Of a stretch of 64,000 bases of DNA, positions 11,534-25,330 are shown one piece after another. Position 1 is the stretch's first letter; each line of letters begins with the position of its first letter. Under the pieces are notes generated by a model. The model saw only the letters and a list, made by a program, of their open reading frames with translations, did not search any database and was not told the origin of the DNA. This DNA is from Varroa destructor (Eukaryota; Arthropoda; Arachnida; Mesostigmata; Varroidae). Both the position numbers and the translations under genes were made by a program. The stretch is from positions 11,368,402 to 11,432,401 of the forward strand of contig NW_019211458.1 of NCBI RefSeq assembly GCF_002443255.2. The letters are read 5' to 3'.

Positions 11534-14500
11534 AAACTGCTTACATGATACCCTTCAGGATTTTTGCATTGTTTAGACTATAGAGACGAGCCTAGACCAC
11601 CTGACTGTATTACGGTCGTCGCCACAGCAATCAGCGTAACTATATTGCCACGGATAGTAATTCAAAGATAATGCTCGACCAGTTTGTGTATGCTAATGCA
11701 ATGGCAAATAAATCTGATTGGGCTAACAGAGGCCACAGAAGCCTAATACTGACATATGATACCGAATGCATTAAGTAATCCATTGACTGGGTCACTTTAC
11801 ATGACCGTTCAGTTAGCACTATCATACATCACCAACACTTTTACAGAAGACCCCGCGAGTAGAAATTTGAGAGGAAGCTATTGTTATGTCCATAATAAAA
11901 TCACAGCCGAACGCAGTATAAATAGGCATGTCTATTCATATTATAGGCAAGTGTAAATATCTCTGACGCTCTTCAAATGAACGTTAGGATTTTCTGAAAG
12001 ATATATGAAGATATTCTCAGGTGAAAATAGAAAACAGCAACAATTTATCAAACCGCACCAAATCGCCAACAAGATATAATCACCCATTACAATTTAAAAC
12101 GATCTATACAAAGCTAACCACGTGCTGCTAAACTGCTACATCAAAGAAAGAATTTGCTCCATATGGCTGGCTCTTTATTTATTTTTTTTTTGCTCTTAAT
12201 GTCCAGCTGTGTCAATAAAGATGTTTCTTTAGCAGAATGACCACGGTGGGAGGCGCGGTTGTAGTAGTATTGCCAGCGAAAAAAGGAGCAGTTTACAAAA
12301 CATACAATTGTTTTACTCTTTCGTTTGGTTTTTGTGTATTCTTACTTTAACAAATGCATCGACTGACTTCGTGTGCGCTGCAAGTTCGAAGCACCAGATA
12401 CCCAACCCCATTGCGCCCTACCCACTCGCTGGAACCTCTGGGAACAAAACTCAGAAACGAATAAAACTGTGTCTCTTTCGTCGCGATATTCATCCATGCA
12501 TGCAATGAAACAACGAATGAAAATAATGTATAATGCATATCTTTACCCAGTTCGCGTTTGCTCAGAACCGAACCGCTGTTCTTAGTGTGTTTGAACAAGC
12601 CTGACGAGCTTGCGCAAAAGCCCTGTGCGCAATAGCTTACCCGACCCAACAAAAACTGATTCTCTTTTCATTGGGCTTACCTGACGAATGGGGATAAATG
12701 CTACCCATAACTATAGTTTAAAGAGCCGGACTCTATTTCTACACGTGATAGAAACAGGCACAGGTACACGAGGTACACCCTTATACGATAGATAAACATT
12801 GCTATATTTTTCGGTAGAGCGAAAGAGTCTTGAAGAGAAGAATGGACGAATTCGGATTCGTTTCGCCCGAACACATCTAGTATTTAAAGATAAGTTCCAC
12901 AGACTATATACGTTTTTAATTTGAGGACATTTCAAGATGTTCCCCGTGGAGCCATACGCCGGGCGGCTTCTATCGGTATTCTATGGCATCGGTTAACAAA
13001 AAACCGAAAAAAATCAATCGTCGCAGGAAAGATTCAGTTCGAGATTTTGACGAATGTCACCACAGTCGAACCTGCCAGACCCGTACGGCATAACAAGCAA
13101 GCAAGCGAAATGTAGTTGCTTTCGGTGTCCTGTAGCTATGACGGCGCACCAAAATCAACTACCTTAAAAAGTGGCACACTGCGCGTATACATAGACATAA
13201 TTTTTTTATATCGTCCCAACGAGAAAAAACAAAGCTGTCTTGAAGTCATCAGATCAGGCTAATGACTAACACGACATCGATATTCGCTAAGTCATATCAG
13301 TATGATGCCACATTCGTCGCTAGTTTTAATACGTACATCTAACACAGGCACAACCGAAACTATATAATAGTCATCGGCAGCAAACAACTATTACCATAGT
13401 TTTTTGTGAGCTTTTCCAGGTAACGCTCCAATTATGGGCAGCAATCCGGATTATCGTACCAACGCGGTAAAAAGAACAAAGAAAGGTATTTTCAGCCTTA
13501 TGATTCTCAGCGATATTATATTATCTGTTCGAACACTACGGCATTGTAATTTCGAATCCCTGCTAATTATGTTTGAGCTGAGCTGCAGCCAATTTGAGTT
13601 CTAGTATTATCCAATCTTAATTTCTTACTGTCGAAGCTTGTAGCAGTGGGCATGCCCGGTAAATAACTGTGTTAGCAAACTCAGTCTCATAACTTAAGGA
13701 TGGTGAAAAACTATGAAGGTACAAGACTTGAACTGGAACTTTTTCAGCCCTTTCTTCCTAAGACTATCTAGATAAAAATATACATTTCAACGAATTTTTT
13801 TGCATGTGCTAGAAGCGTCATTCTCGGCGGTCATGTTTATTACATATCATCATACCCCCCGCAATTACAGCTTCAATTTAAAACCTAAACCACTAACTTG
13901 TCATTTTTAAGACATTTTTCTTTCATTCACAACTAATTTTTTTGTAGTAACCGTGCGTGTAATATAAAGGCGTTCAAGTGCCGCTCAAGGACGCCACATG
14001 TCAAAATCTAGCGGAATTAAATTTTAGACTGATAGCATGTAGAAAGTTTAAGAAATGCAAAAGCTCAGAGCGGCCAAAAAGTTCAAAAGGGATAAAAAGG
14101 CAAAAAAAGTCTCAAAAATTCTAAACGTTAGGGTTTAGATTCACGGCCCAATCGGCGATTGATATCTGCCTCTCTAAAACAGCTGTTAAGTTTTATAGCA
14201 AAAACCTAAGTGTCAAAAATGGCTTGAGCTTTTGTGATGAATTTTTTAATGAATTTGAATTCTAAACCTCACTTAGAATTTTTCGTTTCCGACACGCCGC
14301 ACGAAAAGTGACAATAATGAAGCCCGCCGATTTCAGCTGAAAAAAGGAAGTTTTTAGTCTTGTGAGGGTTCGTCCAGCAGCGAAAAGATTTGATAGTAGC
14401 TGATCTTCGCTCAGATTCCAAAGGGAACACCTGTTATTCAACATGGCGAGTTTGTTATATTGTAGAAATAACAGGATACGAATGATAGCGTATGAAGGTA

Positions 14501-14730
14501 TGCCTGTTACGACAAACAGCTTGTCAAGGGTTTGCCCCAATTTAGGTGCAGTACCTGCATACTATTTATACGTCCACCAGATGAAGTAGCAGTAGTATGG
14601 TGATCCTAACGACGAAATCTAAAAGTAAATAATAGGTTTCACGGTTGATACAATACCTGCATATCACCATTGCCCGCCCCTAACATTATCAGCAACAACA
14701 GCTAGGTGCTACAGATCTATACTTTGACAC

Positions 14731-14754
14731 ATATATATATATATATATATATAT
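14731..14754. repeat. (AT)12 microsatellite
   Basis: A perfect AT dinucleotide run of 24 bases. Confidence 0.95.
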
Positions 14755-17538
14755 TTCCGCTTTGAAACTTCCTCTGGATGAACGGCCATGTTTCTTTCCT
14801 TTTTCTTTTGGGATGATTTAAGACGACAAAACTAGGGGCAGAAAGAATATTCATAACTACCTACTCATCACTCTACCTACCTCGCTTTGTCGTAGATTTT
14901 GCACGTGCTGCTGCTACTGCAGACACGTATTGACTGGTCCTTATCTGACTGCCGGCTTCGTCGCTTTCTGTCGCACCTCGCCCAGCCACTGTGTAACTCC
15001 AATAGCGAAGCGTACAGCGGTGGGCCGGTGGGCATCAGCGGCGTGCTGTTGTTGGCATAGTAGAAAAACACTCTTGAATAGCTTTTCATTTGTGTGCTTT
15101 ACTAAGTGTGTTTCACGGAAGTACAATTCCTGTTGCCGATGCCACTGCCGCTGATGTGGCTTCTGTTGTCGCCTTCAGGGCCACTGACTACAGCGACTTG
15201 GGCGCTGTCGTTGCTGCTGCGGAATAGTGATGCGAATATTCTAAAATCGTGTTACCCTAGATACCTAAGGTATCGTCCGCTTACACATTCACTAGCGGCT
15301 TAAATAAATACATATCCAGCCACTATAACTACCGCTATCAGTAAACGATGCATATTTATACCACTTATTTAGCTCGCATTATGCACACTGGAGAATTATC
15401 CAACATCGATGTAGCTCAACTGTTCTACTTCATCGTTGCACACAATACGTAAACAAGCAAGCAAAAGTGAACCTTATTAATTTCAAAAATAAAGTATTAG
15501 ATGTATGTATTGTGAAATTAATATTACATAGTATAACATTAGGAACGCTCTTCTATCATTAGAAGCGATCGATGTACAACCTAAAGTTAGCTACTTGTAT
15601 GGTCCGAAGCGAAAACGAAAGATCTACACAAGAGAGCCGCACGTAAACATATATACATCATATGCATATTATGTACGATGTGTGTAGGCTCGTATGACAT
15701 AAACAATTTCAATTTTTACATGAGTCAGGTAGACGCGGGTTCTCCTATTTCGAAAATGATGATGTCGCTGGTATTTACCGAGGGATTTGAGTGAGCGCTC
15801 AACTTACAGCTGTATATCAAAGAACTTATAGAAACACAATATTGAAGCACGTATTTGCACATCATCATATATATCCGGACATACGGTTGTATCGATATTT
15901 GAATTGCTTGAGAAAATGAGCTGCGCACATTTAGCACAATATTTATTATATTCATAATTTGTATGTGTATGTTTAGTATGGAACAGTTGCTGCAGCTCAT
16001 GCTGCACAAAATCCTTGTCTTCCAGTTAACCCTGTATTTCTATCAGACTTCCTTTTACTTATTTTCTGCTATATTCACAAGCAATCGTAACAAAGGTAAA
16101 GCTTACGGCAGTGGCCGGTGCACCAGAAGGGATAGCTTGAACATACAGAACTGCTTTTTGTGTCGTTTTCAGCGGGTAGTGGGTTTTTGTGACAATATCA
16201 ATGCAACGAGGTCATATAACGCGAGCTTTGCCGTGGCTATGTACTGACGGCAAGCGAAGAAATATAACGCGTGTCTGTGAGCTCCTTAGGAGTTAGTTTT
16301 TCTAATCTGAACGCATTCTCCAGTATATGTAAAGATGCGTCTGTATAGACTTCTATACCAATATAAAGGGTACGATGCATTTCCGCAGCAGATCTGAATG
16401 TCTGATTACTTCGTAACAGATATTGCATATATTAAAATGCTAGGTTTTTTCTTATCTTATTTTAACACCACTTGATCCAACCACTAAAAAACTGGTCCAT
16501 CTCATTTAGCTATAACTTCTCTCCGTCAATTTATTAAATATAAAAACAGAGACTCTATTGCTTCCCAACAATTCTGCTGACTCTGAACTTCCCAAATGTC
16601 ACCAAAGATGGCGCTAAGGTAGAAAAATGATGAAAAGAGGCAAAGGTCAATAATCACGTTGTTGTCGTCCATCCACCACAGGCAGCCATTGTGTCTAGTC
16701 TAGCGTATTAGCAACCGAACAAACGCAGCATCGCCAGAATGACCGATACACTCATAATTGTCCTTGGATCACGGTCGCCGGCTGCTCTTAGACCGCGTCG
16801 GCAGTCCTTGGGTTTCTGCGGTTTTACTAGACGTAGTCTCCAACCAATAGCTGTCCTTTAACGATAAGCTGTGGTATAGGAGCCTCCGCAATAATAGATA
16901 CGAGAGAAGTCTCGTTTTTGTCCAACTCCAACCCAATCTAACTGGACTTGACCAATGTCGAGGCAAAATCGAATCTTCCGAGGAAGGTGAAACGGGGCGA
17001 AATCGACTCAAAGTTCGCCGCCTTCGCTTTGCGGCGCCCCGCCCAAGACCGAGGCAATTTTGGCAAAATCGCAATGGTATTCATGGATAGTCATATTTCT
17101 CCTTCAGCTCATGTTTCGGCGTCGCTCTATTCCACTAGCCCGGACTCATTTCGTTTACCGTTTGCACATTGACGACGAAAACTGCTTAGGCAGGGCGAAG
17201 AGGATGAACATGGTAGTATCACGAGCGCGCCACAGCTACTAGATCTCGGAAACTGATCAAAGAAAAAGTAATCTGTTTGATAGATTGGCAAAAATTGGCT
17301 TGCGCATGCCAATGGAACCTACTCTGCATGGTGACATGTAGTTCTTTTAAGATAGGGGGCGGATTAGAATACTGATACACCAAAAGTTTGAAAGGTTCAT
17401 AGATATTAAATATTAACTTCCTATGACGGTGTGACCATTTTTGTTATATTCACTCATCTATAGTCATACCAGCATCACATTTCTAGCGAATACTTTGAGT
17501 GAACTTGTCAAATAACAGCAAGATTTAATTGGCTGCTA

Positions 17539-17564
17539 TTTGAATTAATTCAAATTTGAATTAA
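17539..17564. repeat. Two overlapping perfect AT-rich palindromes
   Basis: A 16-base palindrome (17539-17554, TTTGAATT and its complement) overlaps a 20-base palindrome (17545-17564, TTAATTCAAA and its complement). The pair is framed by gctgct on the left and aagcag on the right, so the whole can fold as one hairpin or two alternatives. TAATT cores resemble homeodomain sites, which is only a resemblance. Confidence 0.7.
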
Positions 17565-18431
17565 GCAGTCTGGGTGGAAGACAGAAGAGGTTTGAGAAGA
17601 AATAGTGTCTCTGATAAATGTTAGTGAATAACACAACACTTATACGTGCAAACGGTTGGTTTCGTTTTCAAATCATTGGCCATCGTATCGCAACCCTGCT
17701 TTATTATGTTCGACAGATATATTATAGGAAAAGAAGAAACCGGGGCAGAAGCTCAGTATCAAATATGAATACCGGGTCGCCAACGTAGGTTCATACCTGA
17801 CGAGTTCTGCTGTCTCAACTCTTTTCTAACCGTCCTACAACCATCGCCTCCCACGGTCAGATTTCCTCACAGATTTGATGTCATCAAGTTTCGGGCCAAC
17901 GATTATCATTTTTTATCGCCATTGTGATCACAATCAGCAGCAGCAACCATCAAGCATTCTATGCAGAGTACTTCGTGCATAGAGCGACAAGCACATTTTC
18001 AAGGCGCACAGTAAAAGAAACTTATTATTGGTGATTGGCCCTAACCATAAATTGTCCCTTGCACCAATGACAAAAGCGCGACCCTTCCTGGGTCATCATC
18101 TTTATAACTACACTCTGTACATAAGCGACCATACATTTCCATAGATGCCAAGAGCTCCAACTGTTACTGCTGTTAGCTTACGTTTGTTAACTCGATAATT
18201 CTTTCAAAGAGAACCAAGAAACAGTGCGACAGAAAAAGAATCAGAGACGAAATCGAGTTATTATTTCCAATGAAAATGAAAAAAACTTGTGTGTAGTTTC
18301 TCTGTTTCCACATTAAAACCGTCTTCTTCAGTCTTCGAGTTAATTCAGCGATAAAAGATTTTGGCAGGTTGAAATGTAAAATAGTGGTTGCCATGAACAG
18401 GCTGCAGAAACAGGCCGCGAGAAAACCAAAG

Positions 18432-18461
18432 GCCCGTTGTTTAAACGGGCTGTACGAAGAG

Positions 18462-18496
<35 letters not shown>
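18432..18496. repeat. Short hairpin next to a TA microsatellite
   Basis: A 7-bp stem (GCCCGTT with AACGGGC, 5-base loop, 18432-18450) stands 11 bases from a slightly interrupted (TA)n run at 18462-18496. Confidence 0.8.
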
Positions 18497-20302
18497 CATA
18501 CATGTATTTAAATAAGTGAGGCCTCTATATTTCACCAGCCTAGCAGGCAGCAATCCGAGGGATCTTGCAACTTTTCCTGTTCCCAATGAACTGAAACTTT
18601 ATGGACCATCGAATGACGGGCGGTGTTAATCTGCATCCACTCTTGCTCCTATATATGCTTATGTACTAGTTCGACCTACGTACGCAGAAAAAGTAAAATG
18701 GAAAATTGTCTACAAAATTATTTCATTGTGAGCCTCAGAGCGCGTACTGTAGATAATCATCAGGAAAGGCTAGAACCGACTGTGAGGTGTCACGCATCTG
18801 AGGCTGGGACGCAGAAAGTATCGATCGAGTGACTCTCCTTGCCGTGGAGCATCAGGCACATGACATAAGAGCTAAGTGTCCTCTACATTTTTTTTATCCA
18901 GGCATCAGTGCTAAGCAGCGCGTCGTAATGAAAAATAGAGGCAGAGATTAAGCAGCAGCGTTGGGTAGGAATGGTAAGGAATGCTGGTTATGCGAAGTTA
19001 AGTGCTGACTGAAGCTGGCAGTAAGATAAAACCAAACGCGAAGAACGAAACGTAACTCGGTTAGTTACCGAACCAAGGCTCCAACCACTGCTTATTGGTT
19101 AGATGCTTAGTTTTACTTTCAAAATGCGCATTAAAAGAAGATAGAATATCTCAAAAGGCTTATGCAGCAACATGCAAAATAACCCTTACGCCGTGCTGTC
19201 AATCAGAACCTTATTTACTTTAAAGACCTAGAAGAAAACTTGAAAAGTCTGCCCGCAGGCATTTTCTTCTGTCTAGGCGTCAACGAACCTCTCTGTGGCA
19301 GCTTTTCAAATTTAGAGGAAAAGAAACTTCCCACTAGATTTAAAAGCGATCCGGCGTTTAAGACCCGCTTTGGCCGATTTTTTCCCTTTCATTCTTGTCT
19401 TTCCCCTTCTGCCCTTAGCCTACCCGTAACTCACCAACAGCCTTAACAATTTACAACCCACAAAAAGAAAACTTCAGCAAGTGGCATCATCCTTTCATGT
19501 AAGAAAAAAAAGGAAGCGCAACGCTTAGATGGTTTTGATTCGGCGATAAGCAATTCATCTAGACTGAGAGCTAAACTGCACACCCCTGGCGAAAACAAGG
19601 GCGTCCGCAAACAGTTCTCGAACGGGAGGACGAAAAGGCATTCGCCGAATTTGATTGTTTAGAGCAAGTCTGTCGCGGCGATACGGCAAAAGAGTTTGTT
19701 GCCCACATGGCTCTTTCAGTTGCTGTTGCATTTCAAGATGTTTTCAAAGAGAACTTTAACACGATTAAGTTAAACTGCTGCCGTTTCTTGAAAACAGTCC
19801 CACCTGTTGTACGGCTTTCGTCTTCTGTCATGTACCTTTTTATTCCGCGCGTTCCGGTTTTCGAAGCAAACCAATGGCAAAATGTCCGCGTTTGGTAATT
19901 TTTCCATAAGCCCAGTATATAAGAGCACAACCATCATGGCGAAGGCCGTGAACAACGAAAGAATGAAAATTCCTCATATCGTTTGACGTACATACTGAGT
20001 TAAACCAGTCTGTTTGCTAATAGCAGAATCGAGGGGATTCAAAGGTGTAGTAGCGCTTCTTGACAAAAGTAACGATTTTCTTGATGTTCACATCGTCAGT
20101 CAGTTAAGTCCAACTGAACCTGACTAACTGTAACTTGTTAGCAGATGCCATTCAGTTACTGTAGAAACAACGATAACAAAGGTGCAAATAAGCGAATATT
20201 TTAGTACTAGTATTAAATCACTTAAAGCGGCAAAACGCAATGAAGTTTAACTAAGTTTTAGCAGGACTTAAAAAAGTACGTGCCTAAAAGAGAACTGCCG
20301 AC

Positions 20303-20346
20303 AGAAATTCACCGTCTCTATCGTCACATAGAGACGGTGAATTTCT
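20303..20346. repeat. Perfect 19-bp inverted repeat with 6-base loop
   Basis: The arms 20303-20321 and 20328-20346 are exact reverse complements around cgtcac, with mixed composition (about 37% GC) rather than simple AT. This is far from chance for such a tight loop. It could be a small foldback element, the core of a structured RNA, or a recent snap-back duplication. The stem is shorter than a usual animal pre-miRNA and the flanks do not extend the pairing. Confidence 0.85.
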
Positions 20347-20349
20347 ATG

Positions 20350-23300
20350 AACTATGGTAAGCAGTTTTAGTTTAGAAAATAGTGCATATAGTTTCGGTCA
20401 TGCAATCCATATATAATATGCGGTTCTATTCGTCCGTCACTTGTCAGCGCTATCATTTCCGTCCATTTCGGCGCTGTTTGTGGGTGAGTTAGGTAAGAGT
20501 ACACTTTTGAAAGTGAATTATTTTGAGCGTTTGAAGCGCTTCTTTTCCTACTCAATGAACAAAAGCACTTATAAACGCATTCAAGCTTATTCCAAATCGG
20601 CCGCCTCAAAGCTCTAATACAGAGTAGCCGGATTTTCTCCCCTATGTTATTTCTCCTGATGCTTTCTATGGCCTAGACTCTTCTATAAACTGTCAGTGCG
20701 CCACGAGCGTCCTTACATTGTCATCTTTCATCTAAGACGATAAAGCTCCATGAAATAAGAGTGAAAAGAAGCCTGCCTTGTATAAAAGAATAACAAAACA
20801 ACAGAGTTAGAGCGGGGATAGCATATTGGGATGCTGCAACGAAGTTACTGCAAGGCTCGGTTCCTCCTTCGACGACACGGAGGCATACAAAAAAGGGCAT
20901 GCACGCCTAGGAGCAAAAAACCTAAAAGCAGAACCTATGTATAGTGGCAAAGAAAAGAAAAACCGAAATAATACTTCACTTGCATGACCACCGGTTGTAG
21001 AAATATCCATTAGAAGAGAATGCCAAAAGCGGTTTCGTTGTCTCTACCTAACTATATGATGCCGCTACCGGACACAGCCTGGGCTTAGACTTTTCTAATA
21101 TATACGCTAATGCCGCTTGGCCGTTACCGAATGTCCTTGTGAGCTTGAAAAATTGGTGCTAGGAAGTATCCGAGCAACAACAACTACCTGCTGCAACAAC
21201 GTTGTCTGCTGCATCAGATAGTAAAACAAAACATACGCACTTCACGCACAGACCAAAAAAGGAAGCCCCTTTTAGTTGATCCTCCGCGGACCTGTTTCTT
21301 CCAGAGAATCTCTCATCAGATAGAATGGGGAAGATTTCGATAGAAAACAGACCATTACCCTGCATAACAGACGACATACAAACATCTCTAATTGTAAATG
21401 GTATTATAGCTGCCGATGTTGCTGCTATCATTTGCCATCGTAGTAATGTCTATATCGTACGTCACCGGTAGATATCGCAGTAGGAACGCACCTGCCTATT
21501 TATCTTATTGTAGAAAAGCTTAATATTTGGCGTTGTTTTGGCCTATTCTCGGGCTATGCCTTCTTAGCGTCCTCGTTATTTGTCTTCTCTTCCCCTTTGT
21601 TTCTGTACCGCCGTGTCGAAAAGTCAGCCGCATAGCAGACATCGCTAAGATATGGTCTAGTACTGCATAACCTACGAGCACCAAGCTAACTCGTACGAAA
21701 GTCCAACAAGAGCATTACATTCATTAACAATTAATACCACAATAGATAGCGTACTAGCCTAGGTCGCCAGCCGGACTGTATAAACTAGAGGAAAGTTGCA
21801 CAGAACAAGATGGAAAATATTTAGAGAAAGAGTTGAAAAGCATCCTCGTTCGTTCTGAACTGTGGAATTATTTCTGGCAAACTCACATTTTATTCGTCAA
21901 TATATATATGTTAATATATCATCCTTTCTCTTATTATCCTGAGAGCATGTATGCTCTTATTCTGCGACAGAACGAAAAACCAATTTTGTTGTCTTATCGG
22001 CTTACTCGTTCACCGATCTCAATGAGCTTCCGGGAATTACAGGCATGGCGCACCAGACCGGCATAAGAGCGTTCGCTAATGACAGAAGTGATGCGGTGTT
22101 CGAAATTGATAACTGAATATGTCCACTAGAACCGCTCGTTGAGCTCGAGCTCAAATCGAACATCGACAGTAACAACAGGACCCTTACCTAGAACATCAGT
22201 AGTGTTGTTCACGAAGAGCCATAACGATGCAGTTTTCTCTAACCGAAGCGTTTGTTTCGCGTCTCATGAATGATTTTGAATAACTACCATATCCTAGCGA
22301 ATTCTGACTTGACACAACCGTAAGAGTAAAAAGAATTTGACTTTTTGTATTTATCTTATAGCCGCTTCATGATGAAAAATAAGTGCAAATGTAGACACAT
22401 ATTTCTCTAACGACGAGTCTATTTTCCGAGAATGTTTATGGTGTTAATATGGAGCCTACTCTCAATTCCCAATACTTTGTCGCTTTCAGTTCTCATAAAC
22501 ATAGATCTGTAAAGCAAGATCGCACTGTAGATTTGCTACGCTTAATAGCTCTAAAAATATCGGAGGGCTGAACTCGTTTCCAATAAATTGATTTGCCAAT
22601 TTGTTCTGGGCAACGCTGCTGGCCGGAGGCTTTCCAGCCTGCTGTTGAAATTTTATAAATATTTGAGAAACGTGCTCTTTGAGTGACACGAAAGCAACTA
22701 TTGCTTGCTAGCAAACAATCGCTGCCGCTACAGTGTCATAGCAGGCATCTGTTAAGCCCGTCGGTTCTAGTGCCGCATAAAGGTTTCGGATCAGAAAAAC
22801 CTAATTTATGTTAAAAAAGTGGATCGTCAGATTGTTTTTGACAAATAGCATGTGGTCACACTATCGACTTAAAGCTCAGACGAATACCTTCATCGTGACA
22901 TTGTTGGCAACAGAACCTATACCTCCGCCATATCTATTAAATGAATTTAATTATTTGCTACTATTTTCTTGATACTTGGTTGAACACTCACAAAGAGGAC
23001 CCAATTGCCTTAATTGGACATGCCGTAGTAATAAATCCCTTGTAGAAGTAAAGAGACTATAGAAAATTTAAAACTCTATAAATACTAAGCTCATTCGTAC
23101 ATCCACTTTAATGGACAATCATGCTGTCCTTCATTGAAGACAGTAGTGAGCCTTAGTCTCCCTGTGGGCAGCTTCATTTTTCCAATCTTAAAATTTTGTT
23201 TATCGCAATATGTACATAGTGCCTGTACACCATTGCGCAACAAACATTCCAGATGATGCAGTGTTTTTAACTAGTAATGCTCGGTCGCTCGACGATAATG

Positions 23301-23950
23301 CTCTATCCTTGAGAAAATTGGTGACGCATTCAGCAAACAGTCTCCTCTGAATTTATCGACTCCAAAGTTATGGAGGATAGTTCGTTGAGCGTCCAATCGT
23401 TATCAAGCACTGAACAACAAAAAGCGGGTTATTTAACACTCATTTGCATCTTGAATACCGATACCAAATAATTCAACATCATTTTCACTCGGACAACGAT
23501 GTCAACAACTTCTTTTGGAAGAAAAATTATATTACTCAAGACGGTAAACTCAAATAGACATGTACTCTGGCCGTTTTCAGTATCGTAAACTACTACTAGA
23601 TTGTTAGTAATTATATATTAGCATAATTTGTTTAGCCAGCTGATTCAACAAAGAAAGCTTTTAAATCGCGCTCATATGACGCTTAATTACAATGACGCAA
23701 TTATTTTGGCTAGTTTCCTTGTGCTAGAAGATTAGTGCTACTTAATTCCAAGTGAAGTACAACCGTTAGCCTACACTAGAAACTCGCTAACATAACACTT
23801 CCAGCAGCATGCAAAGTATAACCCACGATACAAGAGCAGGCCCCCTAAGAGAAACGTAATTTACAATAAATTTCGAGTCTATGTTTATTACCTTGACACA
23901 TAACTAGTTTTATAACGGCTGCAGCGACACCGGAAAAATAATAAATATCA
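20350..23950. other. Anonymous region, no recognised gene
   Basis: No conserved family was found. A minus frame at 20367-20609 (80 codons) and two adjacent + strand donors near 20484-20492 sit together, but they contradict each other in strand and neither product is recognised. The remainder is AT-rich without identifiable features. Confidence 0.5.
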
Positions 23951-23973
23951 TTACAGATAGTAAGTTTTTAAGT

Positions 23974-24252
23974 ATGTGTATACAACCTTCACTATGTATG
24001 ATGAATTTACGCATCTTTACTGATGCGTCTCCAGCAAAAAAATACGCATACCTATTATTTCCCCTAGACAGCGTCCGATCATCATACTATGCTTTGGCAA
24101 CTCTGAAAAATAGCTTTACGAAAAATATTATTGATTTTGAGAAAATAGAGGAACATTACACACCACTAAACAAAGAGCAAACTTGTACCACTGTGAAAGA
24201 TGATTGCCTAGTGCAAATCACCAAAGGCAGTGGAGATTACATCAGATCATGA
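23974..24252 (+). pseudogene. Possible relic of a retrotransposon RNase H segment
   Basis: The 92-codon frame contains LRIFTDASPAKKYAY and, about 42 residues later, EEHYTPLNKEQ. In Ty3/gypsy-type polymerases the RNase H domain starts with a FTDAS motif and carries a NYSxxDKE or NYSxxEKE motif 33-40 residues on, so the order and spacing are close. The ALATL between them echoes the usual ASRTL. No reverse transcriptase lies upstream and no integrase downstream, and no LTRs were found. If real, it is a short, decayed fragment. Confidence 0.3.
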
Positions 24253-24469
24253 GAAATATAAAACATCCAGAGTTATCTCCGCATAACGGAGTACTCGCGC
24301 ATATGTATGTAAATGTAGACAAACTTTCGTTGCTTAGATGCAGGTTGTGCATATGTAACACATATTTATAATACAATTCTTCTGCAAGGGAGATCCATTG
24401 TCGCTATCAAACTGAGCGACCTAAATCAACCGATTGAAGATTTTGCGCCTTAATAAGTGTATGTTGACG

Positions 24470-25330
24470 GTATTCACTCGCTCGAGTCAGTTCTCACTGC
24501 CTCGCTAGACGGCAACAGCTTAACGACGATGAGCCCCTCAGACTGTCGTGTTTTTCCCTCCATCATGAGCACTAGCAGGAGCGACCGGCACAGTCGCGGC
24601 CGTAACTGACTCGTCTGTTTGTACAGGGTCGATTCGTAGCTGTTCTCCCGCATATTGTTTGCTTTTATTGTACTCTTTGACATCGCTGTCGCTTTCGTGC
24701 GTCGTATTGACTTTGCTGTGTAGGGTCACCGGCAGTCATCGCAGGCGTCGCGTCATCGACTCGCAAACAGGTCAACAATCAAACTAAACCAAGCCAGTAG
24801 CATCATCACGTAACAACAGTAGCGTGTGAGTTAAACGAAATGAGATGATTGGACTACTGCGGATAAAGCGTGCGTCTCCGCCGCCGCCTGCTATCACTAC
24901 GGCCTGTTGGCGTAAAAAGCAACAACTATCAGAGAAACGCAGCTAGGCGGCGAAGAGGCAAATAAGCGCATATCAAGCCGGACAGGCAAGAAGGCAGATA
25001 AACAGACAGGCTCATCGGCCTGCCTGATTACATCCGAGCTGGTGCTGCAGCTACGAGTAGCTGTCGCACTGGCAGCGCCATTCGTTTACGAAAAGCGAGC
25101 ATTAAGCTGTGTACGACCACGAAACCACGAAGAGACGTGACTGGCAATGGTCAGAAAGACATACTCGACCACTACTAGTCAATTGGCTACATTGCGTCAC
25201 GAGTAGCGGTCGCGTCGTCCATGGCATGCCAAAGGCACCGCCGGCTTAGCAGCATCCAGACAGGCGGCGAAGAAAAATTTTGTCCGTAGTTTTCATCTTC
25301 GCCTCGTTTCGTGTCTCTTCTTCCTTTTGG
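24470..25330. promoter_or_regulatory. GC-rich, CpG-bearing island without recognised ORF
   Basis: About 0.85 kb stands out from AT-rich flanks by its G+C content and frequent CG dinucleotides. Such islands in this window elsewhere flank gene starts (30.1 kb beside COX7A). No exon could be assigned. This could be a promoter and 5' UTR, but that is inference. Confidence 0.25.

Larger units (their letters stand above)
7310..14700. other. Anonymous region, no recognised gene
   Basis: This is mixed sequence with no conserved protein or RNA motif that I can identify. It holds the separately listed candidate exon at 9103, the ORF at 9606 and the trinucleotide tract at 11411, plus an (AAT)5 run at 11026-11040. 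From about 11.6 kb on it is AT-rich and without structure I can name. Confidence 0.5.
14760..20300. other. Anonymous region, no recognised gene
   Basis: No conserved coding segment, tRNA or transposon end is seen. Short GC-richer patches at 14.9-15.25 kb and 16.75-17.25 kb keep overlapping frames on both strands without recognisable products. Palindromes and a TA tract are listed separately. Confidence 0.5.

Noticed and set aside
13370..13388. Minus-strand L-F-A-A-D-D-Y, like the reverse transcriptase FADD/YADD motif
   Set aside because: The frame has stops immediately before it, and no other polymerase motifs surround it; most likely chance.
13545..13565. tttcgaatccctgc, reminiscent of a tRNA B box
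   Set aside because: No T-arm pairing, acceptor stem or A box lies at the right distances.
18173..18586. 137-codon minus open frame
   Set aside because: It runs through the TA microsatellite, giving an Ile-Tyr repeat, and is unrecognisable on both sides.
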